14,379 nt of DNA from PoT sp049331405 (lineage in GTDB: Bacteria; Planctomycetota; Planctomycetia; Isosphaerales; Isosphaeraceae): the NCBI RefSeq assembly GCF_049331405.1, contig NZ_CP186280.1:1-14379 (forward strand). The letters are read 5' to 3'. Below the pieces are notes generated by a model. It was not told where the DNA came from. It did no database searches and saw only the letters and a list, made by a program, of their open reading frames with translations. The position numbers and the translations under genes are program-made. Shown here piece by piece: positions 6,959-12,739 of this stretch; within the stretch, counting starts at the first letter, position 1; each line of letters opens with the position of its first letter.

Positions 6959-7010
6959 GGATACAGACTTCTAGCATTTCCCGTACGGGAAATGCTAGAA
7001 GTCTGTATCC
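6959..7010. promoter_or_regulatory. Perfect 52-bp palindrome, candidate partition site/operator
   Basis: Every base from 6959 to 7010 pairs around the centre at 6984/6985, with no spacer; each half contains CAGACTTCTAGCATTTCCCG. The half-site recurs with few changes at 7493-7518 and 8457-8476, the other two gaps of the partition locus, so it is probably a binding site for the ribbon-helix-helix proteins. It touches the stop codon of the gene at 7010-7303 and may also serve as a terminator hairpin, though no U-run follows on the minus strand. Confidence 0.7.
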
Positions 7011-7303
7011 TACTGCCCTGCCCTCTCCTGCTCGGGCACCATTTCGCCGCCGACATGTTGACGCAGTGCCGCGTCGAGAGCGTAGCGTCGCAGGCCTGCG
7101 TCAATCAGTTGCGTCGCCAGCGTACTGCGATCTGTTTTCAGGCTTTTCGCAATTGTGGTTAAACGGAAATCCACAGACTCAGGCAATAAGAGCGTCGCTG
7201 CAATACGGCCATCCGTACGTACTTTTTTGCTGTCAGCCGGTTTTGCGGATGTGCGCGTCCGCCGGGATTTGCCGCCGCCATTGTCAGGAAGGGTTTCAGC
7301 CAT
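7010..7303 (-). CDS. Ribbon-helix-helix protein, second partition-locus regulator
   Basis: A 97-aa protein. The frame extends to 7366, but the start at MAETLPDNGG (7303) is preferred because what precedes it is not protein-like. The first 30 residues are basic and unstructured (KSRRTRTSAK); residues about 33-75 (RIAATLLLPESVDFRLTTIA, then KSLKTDRSTLATQLIDAGLRRY) have the strand-helix-helix pattern of RHH DNA-binding proteins. It lies downstream of parA and its coupled partner on the same strand, separated by a 220-bp gap rich in related DNA motifs, and its stop abuts the 52-bp palindrome. Likely roles are operator or centromere binding, or copy control. Confidence 0.6.
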   Translation of the reverse strand: MAETLPDNGGGKSRRTRTSAKPADSKKVRTDGRIAATLLLPESVDFRLTTIAKSLKTDRSTLATQLIDAGLRRYALDAALRQHVGGEMVPEQERAGQ

Positions 7304-7389
7304 GGAACGGATCCCCATGCAGAAGCCATGAACGCCGCCGGTCGAATATGCGGATGCCGGGGCCATGTGTGTTATCGGCTCCTGAGGAA

Positions 7390-7520
7390 ACCCGACTTTG
7401 CAGATATCCGTTTGTACGGATCATCCAAAAACCGGATAAACGGAAATAATTTTGGCATTCTAGAATTTCAGATATTTGAAATGCGAAAAGTCCAGACTTC
7501 TAACATTCCACGTACGGAGG
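7390..7520. promoter_or_regulatory. Repeat-rich leader of the second RHH gene, operator/centromere candidate
   Basis: The gap between the two RHH genes holds CAGACTTCTAACATTCCACG (7493 on; 22 of 26 bases match the palindrome at 6964-6989), a short dyad ATTTCA/TGAAAT (7465-7482), TTCTAGAA (7458-7465), and ATCCG...CGGAT elements near 7404-7440. It is AT-rich against a GC-rich background, as expected for a promoter with protein-binding sites. Confidence 0.5.
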
Positions 7521-7523
7521 TGG

Positions 7524-7841
7524 CTACATACGGGATTTTACCCATTTCTTGAGGAGGTCGTTCACCAACTCGCTGAAGTCCATGTCTTTGACGTCGAGCA
7601 GGGCTTTCTTAACTGCGATATGCACCGCCTCTTCGACGTAAGCCGTTGTTTGCACGAACTCCGGGTTGCTGCTCTTGCCGACTTTAGGCCGCCCGGGTTT
7701 CCGCTTGCTAGGCGTTGCCTTGGGAATTTCTGACGCTGGCAGCAGCGGGGCAGGGGAGGGGGGCGTCGCTTCCATCGCCGCTTGCGGCCCGGCCGCCTGT
7801 TTTTCCTTGATGTCGTCAAGAAGACCCTTGTATTTACCCAT
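7524..7841 (-). CDS. ParA partner, ribbon-helix-helix centromere-binding protein
   Basis: A 105-aa protein. The start MGKYKGLLDDIKEKQ is fixed by a TAATG overlap with the parA stop and by GGAGGTG upstream, so it is translationally coupled to parA. Residues 20-60 are a Pro/Ala/Lys-rich linker (KRKPGRPKVGKS is like an AT-hook and could touch the minor groove). Residues about 65-105 (FVQTTAYVEEAVHIAVKKAL, then DMDFSELVNDLLKKW) fit an RHH dimerisation and DNA-binding domain, as in ParG-type partners of small ParA ATPases. The N-terminal part probably stimulates ParA. It should bind the repeats at 8457-8542 and the related sites at 7493 and 6959. Confidence 0.75.
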   Translation of the reverse strand: MGKYKGLLDDIKEKQAAGPQAAMEATPPSPAPLLPASEIPKATPSKRKPGRPKVGKSSNPEFVQTTAYVEEAVHIAVKKALLDVKDMDFSELVNDLLKKWVKSRM

Positions 7842-8434
7842 TACGGCAACACCTCCGCGCCGACTTTCTGGTAATCGTCCCATCCCACCGCCGCCCGGGC
7901 ATCCTTGACTTCGGAGACGATGACGCCCAGGTCGGCCGCCGTCTGGAACGCCGTATAACGGCGAATGCCGCCGCTGAACAAAGGAAAGCCCGCCTCTTGC
8001 AGCACGGCTCGGGCCAGCTCGCCGGCGCGGCTTGGCGGGGCCGGAACCATGGTCAGTAAAATACGCCAGCGATCCGCGCCGAAGTCGCGTAGCACCGCCA
8101 CCGTATCGACCATAGCGTCGAGCGACAGCCGGTCTGGTGTCGTCGGGATGATGAGCAGATCGCAGCCATCCGCCAATGCTTCCATATCCTCACGCGTCGG
8201 ATGGGCCTCGGTGTCAATCACCGTGTGCACGAAATCCCCGGCTCGTTTGATCCCATGGCGCTGGTCTATCACCTGGAAAGAGAAATGGCCCCGCTTTGCC
8301 CATTTGGTGGCGCTGCGGTTCGGATCACCATCGACAAGCATCGTGTTGGCACGCGCCTGAAGGTAGGCGGCGAGGTGGACGGCCGTCGTGGTCTTGCCAA
8401 CTCCGCCCTTGAAGGATGCCACAGTTACGATCAT
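7841..8434 (-). CDS. parA: ParA partition ATPase, small type Ib
   Basis: A 197-aa ATPase without an N-terminal DNA-binding domain, the length of type Ib ParA proteins. The deviant Walker A motif is KGGVGKTT (residues 9-16), with the signature Lys9. VDGDPN (Asp35, Asp37) follows, and the Walker B region is VIDTEAHP (Asp74). LLIIPTTPDRLSLDAM is also typical, with TEAHP in place of the more usual PP. It should drive plasmid segregation together with the RHH protein encoded directly after it (TAATG overlap). A motif-rich region sits just upstream (8451-8545) and probably contains both promoter and centromere. Confidence 0.93.
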   Translation of the reverse strand: MIVTVASFKGGVGKTTTAVHLAAYLQARANTMLVDGDPNRSATKWAKRGHFSFQVIDQRHGIKRAGDFVHTVIDTEAHPTREDMEALADGCDLLIIPTTPDRLSLDAMVDTVAVLRDFGADRWRILLTMVPAPPSRAGELARAVLQEAGFPLFSGGIRRYTAFQTAADLGVIVSEVKDARAAVGWDDYQKVGAEVLP

Positions 8435-8450
8435 CGAGAAGCCATTTAGA

Positions 8451-8545
8451 GTTTTACGTACGGGAAATTCTAAAAATCGAAATCCCTGAAAGTCTAGATT
8501 GGGAAAATACTAGCATTCTGGACTTTCAGCAACGGGAAATTCGAC
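8451..8545. promoter_or_regulatory. parA promoter/operator and candidate centromere
   Basis: This AT-rich segment contains ACGGGAAATTC twice in direct orientation (8460-8470, 8532-8542). A dyad of 13-bp arms with one mismatch (CTGAAAGTCTAGA at 8486-8498 and TCTGGACTTTCAG at 8517-8529) lies between them. CGTACGGGAAATTCTAAAAA (8457-8476) matches the right half of the 52-bp palindrome at 17 of 20 positions. This is the expected place for autoregulation of a type Ib par operon by its RHH protein. Confidence 0.6.
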
Positions 8546-8583
8546 CGGATGATTTGAGCCCATTTTGAGCTGAAACCGTTGGA

Positions 8584-8976
8584 TCATTTATGACGGAACA
8601 GGTCGAGCGCAGAAAAAATCTTGCTCTGATGACGCGAGCCAGTGCCTGATTTCCGCCGGCGGACTATGGAATCATCCGGCCAGGGGGCGCCGTAGGAGAC
8701 GGCCCGGTCGCCCTTCGTCATGCCAAAATACTGCCGCTCATATTCGAAGGCGTAGCCAAAGAGATCGTCGCGGAAGTGAGCAGGAAAGGCCGTCACCAGC
8801 CATGCCCGGCTGCCGGCCTCGAGCGGGGCATTGCAGCTATCGCATTGCCAAGGGCCGCTGATCAGCGTGCCTTCGACAATGAGCACGGTTTCGCCGGCCT
8901 GGCGGTATTCCTCTCCGCCGCTGGCGGAACCAGCTTCATGTTGCGGGCCATGCGTCCGGCATAAGAGATAGGGCAT
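8584..8976 (-). CDS. Hypothetical protein with a possible zinc-binding pair
   Basis: A 130-aa protein beginning MPYLLCRTHGPQHEA, with AGGA a few bases before the ATG. Cys6 and His9 near the start plus Cys45 and Cys48 (WQCDSCNAPLEAGSRAW) could form a single zinc site of the zinc-ribbon type. The middle has YAFEYERQYFGMTKGDR and the tail is basic (IVRRRKSGTGSRHQSK). I do not recognise the family. It lies upstream of parA on the same strand, but the par promoter region separates them, and it is divergent from the gene at 9182. A plasmid accessory role is possible; no function is assigned. Confidence 0.65.
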   Translation of the reverse strand: MPYLLCRTHGPQHEAGSASGGEEYRQAGETVLIVEGTLISGPWQCDSCNAPLEAGSRAWLVTAFPAHFRDDLFGYAFEYERQYFGMTKGDRAVSYGAPWPDDSIVRRRKSGTGSRHQSKIFSALDLFRHK

Positions 8977-9181
8977 GCGTGATCCTGGTATTTCGATTTG
9001 TCCGCGACGCTACCCGCCACGCACGGTTGGCGCAATGGAAATTGTTCCGCCGCCAGAACGAAACCTCCAGACCGATGCCCTTTGGCATGCCCGAGGCAAA
9101 TTGATAGGCTCAAGCCGTTGTTGCCCCGGCGAAGGCCCGAGATGCCGGTCACAGCATAAATAAAGAAACGGTAGCGATGCG

Positions 9182-9424
9182 ATGGGCACGAATTACGGTG
9201 CGTCGAACGGCGAATCGTCCGGGGAAGGGCGGATATGGACGGCGGTCATCGAGGCCGATGGTAAGCCTCGTCTGTATGCCTGGATGGCGTACAACGCGAA
9301 ATTCGACACGTTCGCGACGGATAATCCGAAGCATGCCCGGATGTTCAAGAGTCGTCAGGACGTCGAGGCGTGGATAGCGCGGCTGAAAATCAAGGACGCC
9401 AAACCTATTCGTATGAAGGATTGA
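9182..9424 (+). CDS. Small hypothetical protein
   Basis: An 80-aa frame with a high-GC third-position pattern like the backbone genes, which supports real coding. It reads GRIWTAVIEADGKPRLYAWM, then YNAKFDTFATDNPKHARMFK and ends in a basic helix (VEAWIARLKIKDAKPIRMKD). It may form a small strand-helix fold; no motif is recognised. The start is uncertain since only a weak purine stretch precedes ATG 9182. It is divergent from the gene at 8976, the 205-bp gap presumably holding both promoters. Confidence 0.6.
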   Translation: MGTNYGASNGESSGEGRIWTAVIEADGKPRLYAWMAYNAKFDTFATDNPKHARMFKSRQDVEAWIARLKIKDAKPIRMKD

Positions 9425-9479
9425 ACGCGCGATCGCCCCCTTCAGCCCGGTCGTGGCGTCGGCGCGAGGATTTCACCGT

Positions 9480-9538
9480 GAAAATCGGCCCTCCCTGTAG
9501 CCTTAGCTGGGCTAAGGGGAGAAGCCTGAAGATTTTCG
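9480..9538 (+). other. Hairpin cluster, 5' part of structured non-coding region
   Basis: An outer 7-bp stem, GAAAATC (9480-9486) with GATTTTC (9532-9538), encloses a perfect 7-bp hairpin CCTTAGC-TGG-GCTAAGG (9501-9517). The whole stretch 9425-9784 lies between converging genes and has no credible gene of its own. Confidence 0.45.
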
Positions 9539-9599
9539 ATGACAGATGGCTTATACGTTTCCGCTCCGGCCGGCAACGGCCGCTTGCCCGGGGCAATTT

Positions 9600-9752
9600 C
9601 CTTCGGCTTGAGCGAAGGGCATCAGACTGCCGTTATTTTCTTCCTTCCCTCATGACGCGCAACTGGCCCCGGGTTGTGAAGCGTCGTGAGGGAAGGCCGT
9701 GCGGAGCACGGCTCAAAAAGTTCGTAGTCTGATGCCCTTCGCAGTGTGAAGG
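9600..9752 (+). other. Large nested stem structure, candidate structured RNA or cruciform
   Basis: A perfect 17-bp stem pairs 9612-9628 with 9726-9742 (GCGAAGGGCATCAGACT and its complement). Inside are a 16-bp stem, 9643-9658 with 9681-9696, whose only mismatch is a U-G wobble when read as plus-strand RNA, and a 7-bp hairpin at 9696-9712 (GCCGTGC-GGA-GCACGGC). Each strand of the outer stem can instead fold locally (CCTTCG/CGAAGG at 9600-9618; CCTTC/GAAGG at 9736-9752), so two mutually exclusive folds exist. No target duplication was seen at the ends. Confidence 0.55.
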
Positions 9753-9784
9753 CAGAATTGAGCGGCACAACTGGCTGAAGCCGC

Positions 9785-10213
9785 TCAGGTGCCGCTCTCG
9801 GTTCCGACTTCGCGGGAGGGATACGCCCGGAGGATTTCGATGCGGGTCACGGCCACCAGCAAGGTGGCGGCCTTCGGTTCATCGCATTCGCGTATCCAGG
9901 TGACGCGGTGGTCGCCAATGCGTTTGAAGAGCTCGTCATGGCCCTTGCAGGTGAGGGCAACGGTGAAGAAGCCGGGATACTCGATCAGGAGGGAATCGGG
10001 CGGGTGCCCCCAGAGGATGGGGCGATAGCCGTAGGGCATGGCGAAGGAAGTTCCATCCTTGCGGCGGAATTCGAGGCACCCGGCATTTCGCTGCCCCTTG
10101 GCGGTGGCGTAGGCGTTGCCTTGGGCCACCTCCTCTTGCGGCTGCTCGTATGGTTCCGGTTCCACGGCCCGGCGGTTGGTGATGAGGTGGAGAAATTCGC
10201 GGTCGTCGTTCAT
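9785..10213 (-). CDS. Hypothetical protein coupled to the relaxase
   Basis: A 142-aa protein whose ATG overlaps the relaxase stop (ATGA), so it is translated from the mobilisation transcript. The N-terminus is acidic and polar (EPEPYEQPQEEVAQGNAYAT). The centre reads LEFRRKDGTSFAMPYGYRPI followed by PDSLLIEYPGFFTVALTCKG, then a helix HDELFKRIGDHRVTWIREC and a final strand LLVAVTRIEILRAY. Strand-rich; no catalytic motif is seen and I do not recognise the family. Coupling to the relaxase suggests an accessory mobilisation protein, but this rests on position only. Confidence 0.75.
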   Translation of the reverse strand: MNDDREFLHLITNRRAVEPEPYEQPQEEVAQGNAYATAKGQRNAGCLEFRRKDGTSFAMPYGYRPILWGHPPDSLLIEYPGFFTVALTCKGHDELFKRIGDHRVTWIRECDEPKAATLLVAVTRIEILRAYPSREVGTESGT

Positions 10214-11343
10214 CGCGTGCGCCCTGGAGCGTTTCGCGGCGTTTGATCGTTTCCCGCCGCTTCCCGTCGCATCGGCTGCTGACGTATCCAGTCGCGGCGT
10301 TGCTGTTCCCAGGCATCGAGCTCAGGCCGCGCCGCTTTGGCGCGTGCCCTGAGACGCGCGATCATGGCCGGACCGCTACCGCCAGGGGCCGGTTGACGCG
10401 TCTGTCGATGAGCAGGGGGGCTATCCCGGCGATCGCCGGCGGGGTGGCGTTGCCTGAGTGCGGCCTGGGCGAGGGCGACACGATCCGCGTCAGTCAGCCG
10501 TTGCCGCCACTCGGCCCGCAGCTGGGGCATGGTTTGGTCCTTCCGCTTGCTTTCCCGCGTCAAGGCCCCGAGCCTGTCCTTATCTTTGGCGTCGGTAACG
10601 CCACGTTTCTCGGCGGCCTGGTTGATTTGATGGGTGCGCAGGCTGAAGCGATCGATCAGGCCCCGGTCGATACCGGCGATCTCGAAATTGTCGCCCTTCC
10701 AGACGATGTCATAACCCAGCTCGGCCAGCCGCTGGCCGAAACGCTCCTGGAACTGGGCCTGCCAGTAGGAGCCATCTTCCTTGATGCTGGCCACGTCGAT
10801 GGCCTTCCAGGCGTGTTCGACGTGATCCCAGCAAACATTCGGCACGAAGGCGTGCCCATGCAAATGGGGGTCGGTCTTGCCTTTGACCGGCCTGGCGGTG
10901 AAGTGGATGAACTCGGCCCAGGCCATGTTGCCGACGATCCGCTCGGCGAACTGCCCGCGTTTGCGGACGCGGGTTTTGACGCCGGCTTCCATCTCTCCCA
11001 TTGTCTCCCGGATGGCCCAACGGAAGGCGCCCAGAATCGCCGGGTCGTCGATGAGGCCGTAGAGGATGGAGACGCTCTTGGGAGCGTCGAAGGTGAAATC
11101 GTAGCCGACGCGGCGGTCTTTCCTCATGCGGGCGGTAAGCTGCTCGGCGGTAAAGGGGTGGAGGTTATCGCAGAGCCGCTCGAAATGCGGCCGTAACACG
11201 TCCCCGGCCAGGTCGAGCCGATCAGCAGCCTTGCCGCCCCACTGGCCGACGATTTCCTGTTCGCCCGGCCGGTAATACTCGGCGGGAGAGGAGTAATAGC
11301 TCTTTGCCGCCGCCGCATTGGTCTGCTGGTTGATGCGAAGCAT
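10210..11343 (-). CDS. MobF-family conjugative relaxase (relaxase domain only)
   Basis: A 377-aa protein. The start MLRINQQTNAAAAKSYY (11343) has AGGAAGG just upstream and places the tyrosines where MobF enzymes have them; a longer frame to 11415 is not supported. Residues 16-17 and 23-24 are Tyr pairs (KSYY, AEYY), candidates for the nicking tyrosine. GYDFTFDAPKSVS (80-92) is the family signature. HFTARPVKGKTDPHLHGHAF carries the metal-binding histidines (160, 162, 164). It should nick oriT and lead the strand into a recipient. The helicase domain found in TrwC/TraI is absent, and the tail beyond about residue 270 is short and basic. With no coupling protein or type IV secretion genes, the plasmid is mobilisable, not self-transmissible. 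Confidence 0.9.
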   Translation of the reverse strand: MLRINQQTNAAAAKSYYSSPAEYYRPGEQEIVGQWGGKAADRLDLAGDVLRPHFERLCDNLHPFTAEQLTARMRKDRRVGYDFTFDAPKSVSILYGLIDDPAILGAFRWAIRETMGEMEAGVKTRVRKRGQFAERIVGNMAWAEFIHFTARPVKGKTDPHLHGHAFVPNVCWDHVEHAWKAIDVASIKEDGSYWQAQFQERFGQRLAELGYDIVWKGDNFEIAGIDRGLIDRFSLRTHQINQAAEKRGVTDAKDKDRLGALTRESKRKDQTMPQLRAEWRQRLTDADRVALAQAALRQRHPAGDRRDSPPAHRQTRQPAPGGSGPAMIARLRARAKAARPELDAWEQQRRDWIRQQPMRREAAGNDQTPRNAPGRTR

Positions 11344-11436
11344 CCCGACCTTCCTGGTCAGTTGTTTATGCCTTCCGCATCCTACGACCCGCGATCGCCC
11401 CGGCGCAAGTGGCAAATCGGCAACAGGACGAAGCCA

Positions 11437-11512
11437 CAGCCGGGCGGCTGACGGCTGCGCCGTCTCGCCGCCGGCAGCCGGGCGGCTGACGGCTGCGCCG
11501 TCTCGCCGCCGG
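11437..11512. repeat. Tandem duplicate of a 38-bp hairpin-forming unit
   Basis: Two identical 38-bp units (11437-11474 and 11475-11512) abut directly. Each contains the inner hairpin GACGGC-TGC-GCCGTC and outer arms GGCGGC and GCCGCC, so each folds into one GC-rich hairpin. They may be relaxosome binding sites or tandem terminators. Confidence 0.85.
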
Positions 11513-11561
11513 TCACTACGCCGGCATCGCTTTTGGGTGTGCGGCGCGTGTCAGACATCTC

Positions 11562-11583
11562 TCCTAAGCGAGTACACTTAGGA
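11562..11583. promoter_or_regulatory. Inverted repeat upstream of the relaxase
   Basis: TCCTAAG (11562-11568) and CTTAGGA (11577-11583) are perfect 7-bp arms; allowing one mismatch the arms grow to nine and leave AGTA between them. It could be an operator or part of oriT. Confidence 0.5.
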
Positions 11584-11711
11584 AATGCGAAGATAGATTC
11601 GCCAGAAATTCAAGAGATCAAAGATATGATAGATAAAAGATAATGCCTGCCGACCATTGGCTATCAGGCAGTCAAAACGGCTGATCGAAGGAGGGAAAAA
11701 TACGTCGGAAG

Positions 11712-12014
11712 TTAGCGGCCCCAAAAGCTTCCGGATCGCCGTGCCACTATCTCGTTTGGCGAGATAACCGCCTCGATGTGCTCGGCGCGGATGCGTTCTC
11801 GGAGCTGCTCAACGGCTTCCGGGGTCGCTGAGATGGCGAGCGCGAGCATGTAATCGTTCGTCCGGACGACCTTGACGTCGGCGTCGGCGAGGCAAGGGGC
11901 GAGGGCGTCCATATGGCTGCTGAATAGCCGCTTCAATTCCGCTGGGCGCTCCCGGCGTTCCAGATGCGAGAGCGAGGCCGGAGGGTGGAATTGGATGTGC
12001 CATATGGGCAGCAT
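11712..12014 (-). CDS. I9-like small protein, copy 1 (putative protease propeptide/inhibitor)
   Basis: A 100-aa protein. ATG 12014 is chosen because AGGAG lies nine bases upstream and because the inverted duplicate also begins exactly there; the frame stays open to 12164, with an ATG at 12122, so a longer form of about 136 aa is possible. Predicted order is strand (LPIWHIQFHP), helix (about 25-44), strand (VKVVRTNDYMLALAIS), helix (TPEAVEQLRERI), strand (IEAVISPNEIVARR), the ferredoxin-like layout of subtilisin propeptides. The S8 protease nearby ends its own N-terminal domain with a similar strand-helix-strand (residues about 100-134). I infer a stand-alone inhibitor or folding helper. It is transcribed away from the protease cassette. 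The I9 assignment is by pattern only. Confidence 0.65.
   Translation of the reverse strand: MLPIWHIQFHPPASLSHLERRERPAELKRLFSSHMDALAPCLADADVKVVRTNDYMLALAISATPEAVEQLRERIRAEHIEAVISPNEIVARRSGSFWGR
11761..12014 (-). repeat. 254-bp perfect inverted repeat, left copy
   Basis: Identical in reverse complement to 14285-14379 joined to 1-159. The inner end is the ATG of the small gene and the outer end is at 11761, inside a small dyad TATCTCG/CGAGATA (11748-11766). Confidence 0.93.
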
Positions 12015-12286
12015 TGATCTTTGCTCCTGCTCCTGAGTAGGAGGAACGTGATCCAATGGCCCGGATGATGGCTCTTTCGGGGGGCGGAGATCCTCTCCTA
12101 GATTGATGTCGTCCTTTTGCATGCCCGACTTTACTGCAACCAATGTTAAACATTTGCGCAACAAGAAATTTGTTGCAACGTGCCGTGAATTTGAGACACT
12201 AACGTGCCCGCTGATTTGATCCTGACGAAATCCACTCGCAAAGCACCTATATAACAGGTCAAATTCCTACATTCAAGGATAATGTC
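12015..12286. promoter_or_regulatory. Divergent control region of the protease cassette
   Basis: This 272-bp gap separates the minus-strand small gene from the plus-strand membrane protein gene. It contains a perfect dyad GCAACAA/TTGTTGC (12158-12176), a possible operator for both directions. A TATATAAC box (12249-12256) inside ACCT/AGGT about 30 bp before the membrane gene could be a -10 element. If the small gene starts at 12122, part of this gap is coding. Confidence 0.45.
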
Positions 12287-12646
12287 ATGTATGATAAATT
12301 GTTACGCTACTTTGACATTACTATTCCAGGTGTCGCCGATGCAACCGCGGCTGGCGACTCTTCTGCTGATGTTCAAGCCGTTAAAGTTCACTGGTTTCCT
12401 CAATGGCTCGCGTTGCTTTTGGGCATCATTCTACAGCCGTCATTCTCGCACTATCAGCAAACTCATATCTGGAAGTTTCCCGCGTTCCCCGGATGGATTT
12501 TCTTCTCGATTATCGTGGCGATAATGATTTTTCCGGGCATCTACCGGAATTCATTCGATCCCGAAAAACCCATAGTGATCCAAATCATTCCTCTTTTCAT
12601 CGCCGGCATGGGGTGGCAATCATTGCTGACCACCGTATTACAATAA
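12287..12646 (+). CDS. Small membrane protein of the protease cassette
   Basis: A 119-aa protein; ATG 12287 follows AAGGA at good spacing. The first 35 residues are soluble, then three hydrophobic segments: about 37-53 (FPQWLALLLGIILQPSF), 67-85 (FPGWIFFSIIVAIMIFPGIY) and 95-117 (PIVIQIIPLFIAGMGW onward). There is no cleavable signal peptide. It precedes the S8 protease by 93 bp on the same strand, so one transcript is likely. It could anchor the protease, be its substrate, or be the membrane-damaging effector that the protease activates; these are inferences from position. I do not recognise the family. Confidence 0.75.
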   Translation: MYDKLLRYFDITIPGVADATAAGDSSADVQAVKVHWFPQWLALLLGIILQPSFSHYQQTHIWKFPAFPGWIFFSIIVAIMIFPGIYRNSFDPEKPIVIQIIPLFIAGMGWQSLLTTVLQ

Positions 12647-12739
12647 GGTGAGCATTCTCTGCTCCATCGTCGCACGAATTTATCCACCTTCGTCCACTAG
12701 CTTTGCGGCTGTGCAATTTTTCGACTAACCTGTATTCCT

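Larger units (their letters stand above)
11344..11711. other. Gene-free region upstream of relaxase, candidate oriT
   Basis: This 368-bp gap holds no credible gene. It contains the 38-bp tandem hairpin units (11437-11512), a dyad TCCTAAG/CTTAGGA (11562-11583), an AT-rich stretch (11584-11640) and a further dyad TGCCTG/CAGGCA (11644-11670). Position directly upstream of a MobF relaxase plus clustered inverted repeats fit an origin of transfer. The nick site itself cannot be read from the sequence. Confidence 0.5.

Noticed and set aside
9370..9732. Plus-strand open frame of 120 codons over the structured region
   Set aside because: It overlaps the gene at 9182-9424, is Arg/Ser-rich, and its sequence is constrained by long inverted repeats, not by protein pattern.
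10243..11196. Long plus-strand open frame of 317 codons
   Set aside because: It lies opposite the relaxase, whose motifs are unmistakable; the plus-strand product has no recognisable features.
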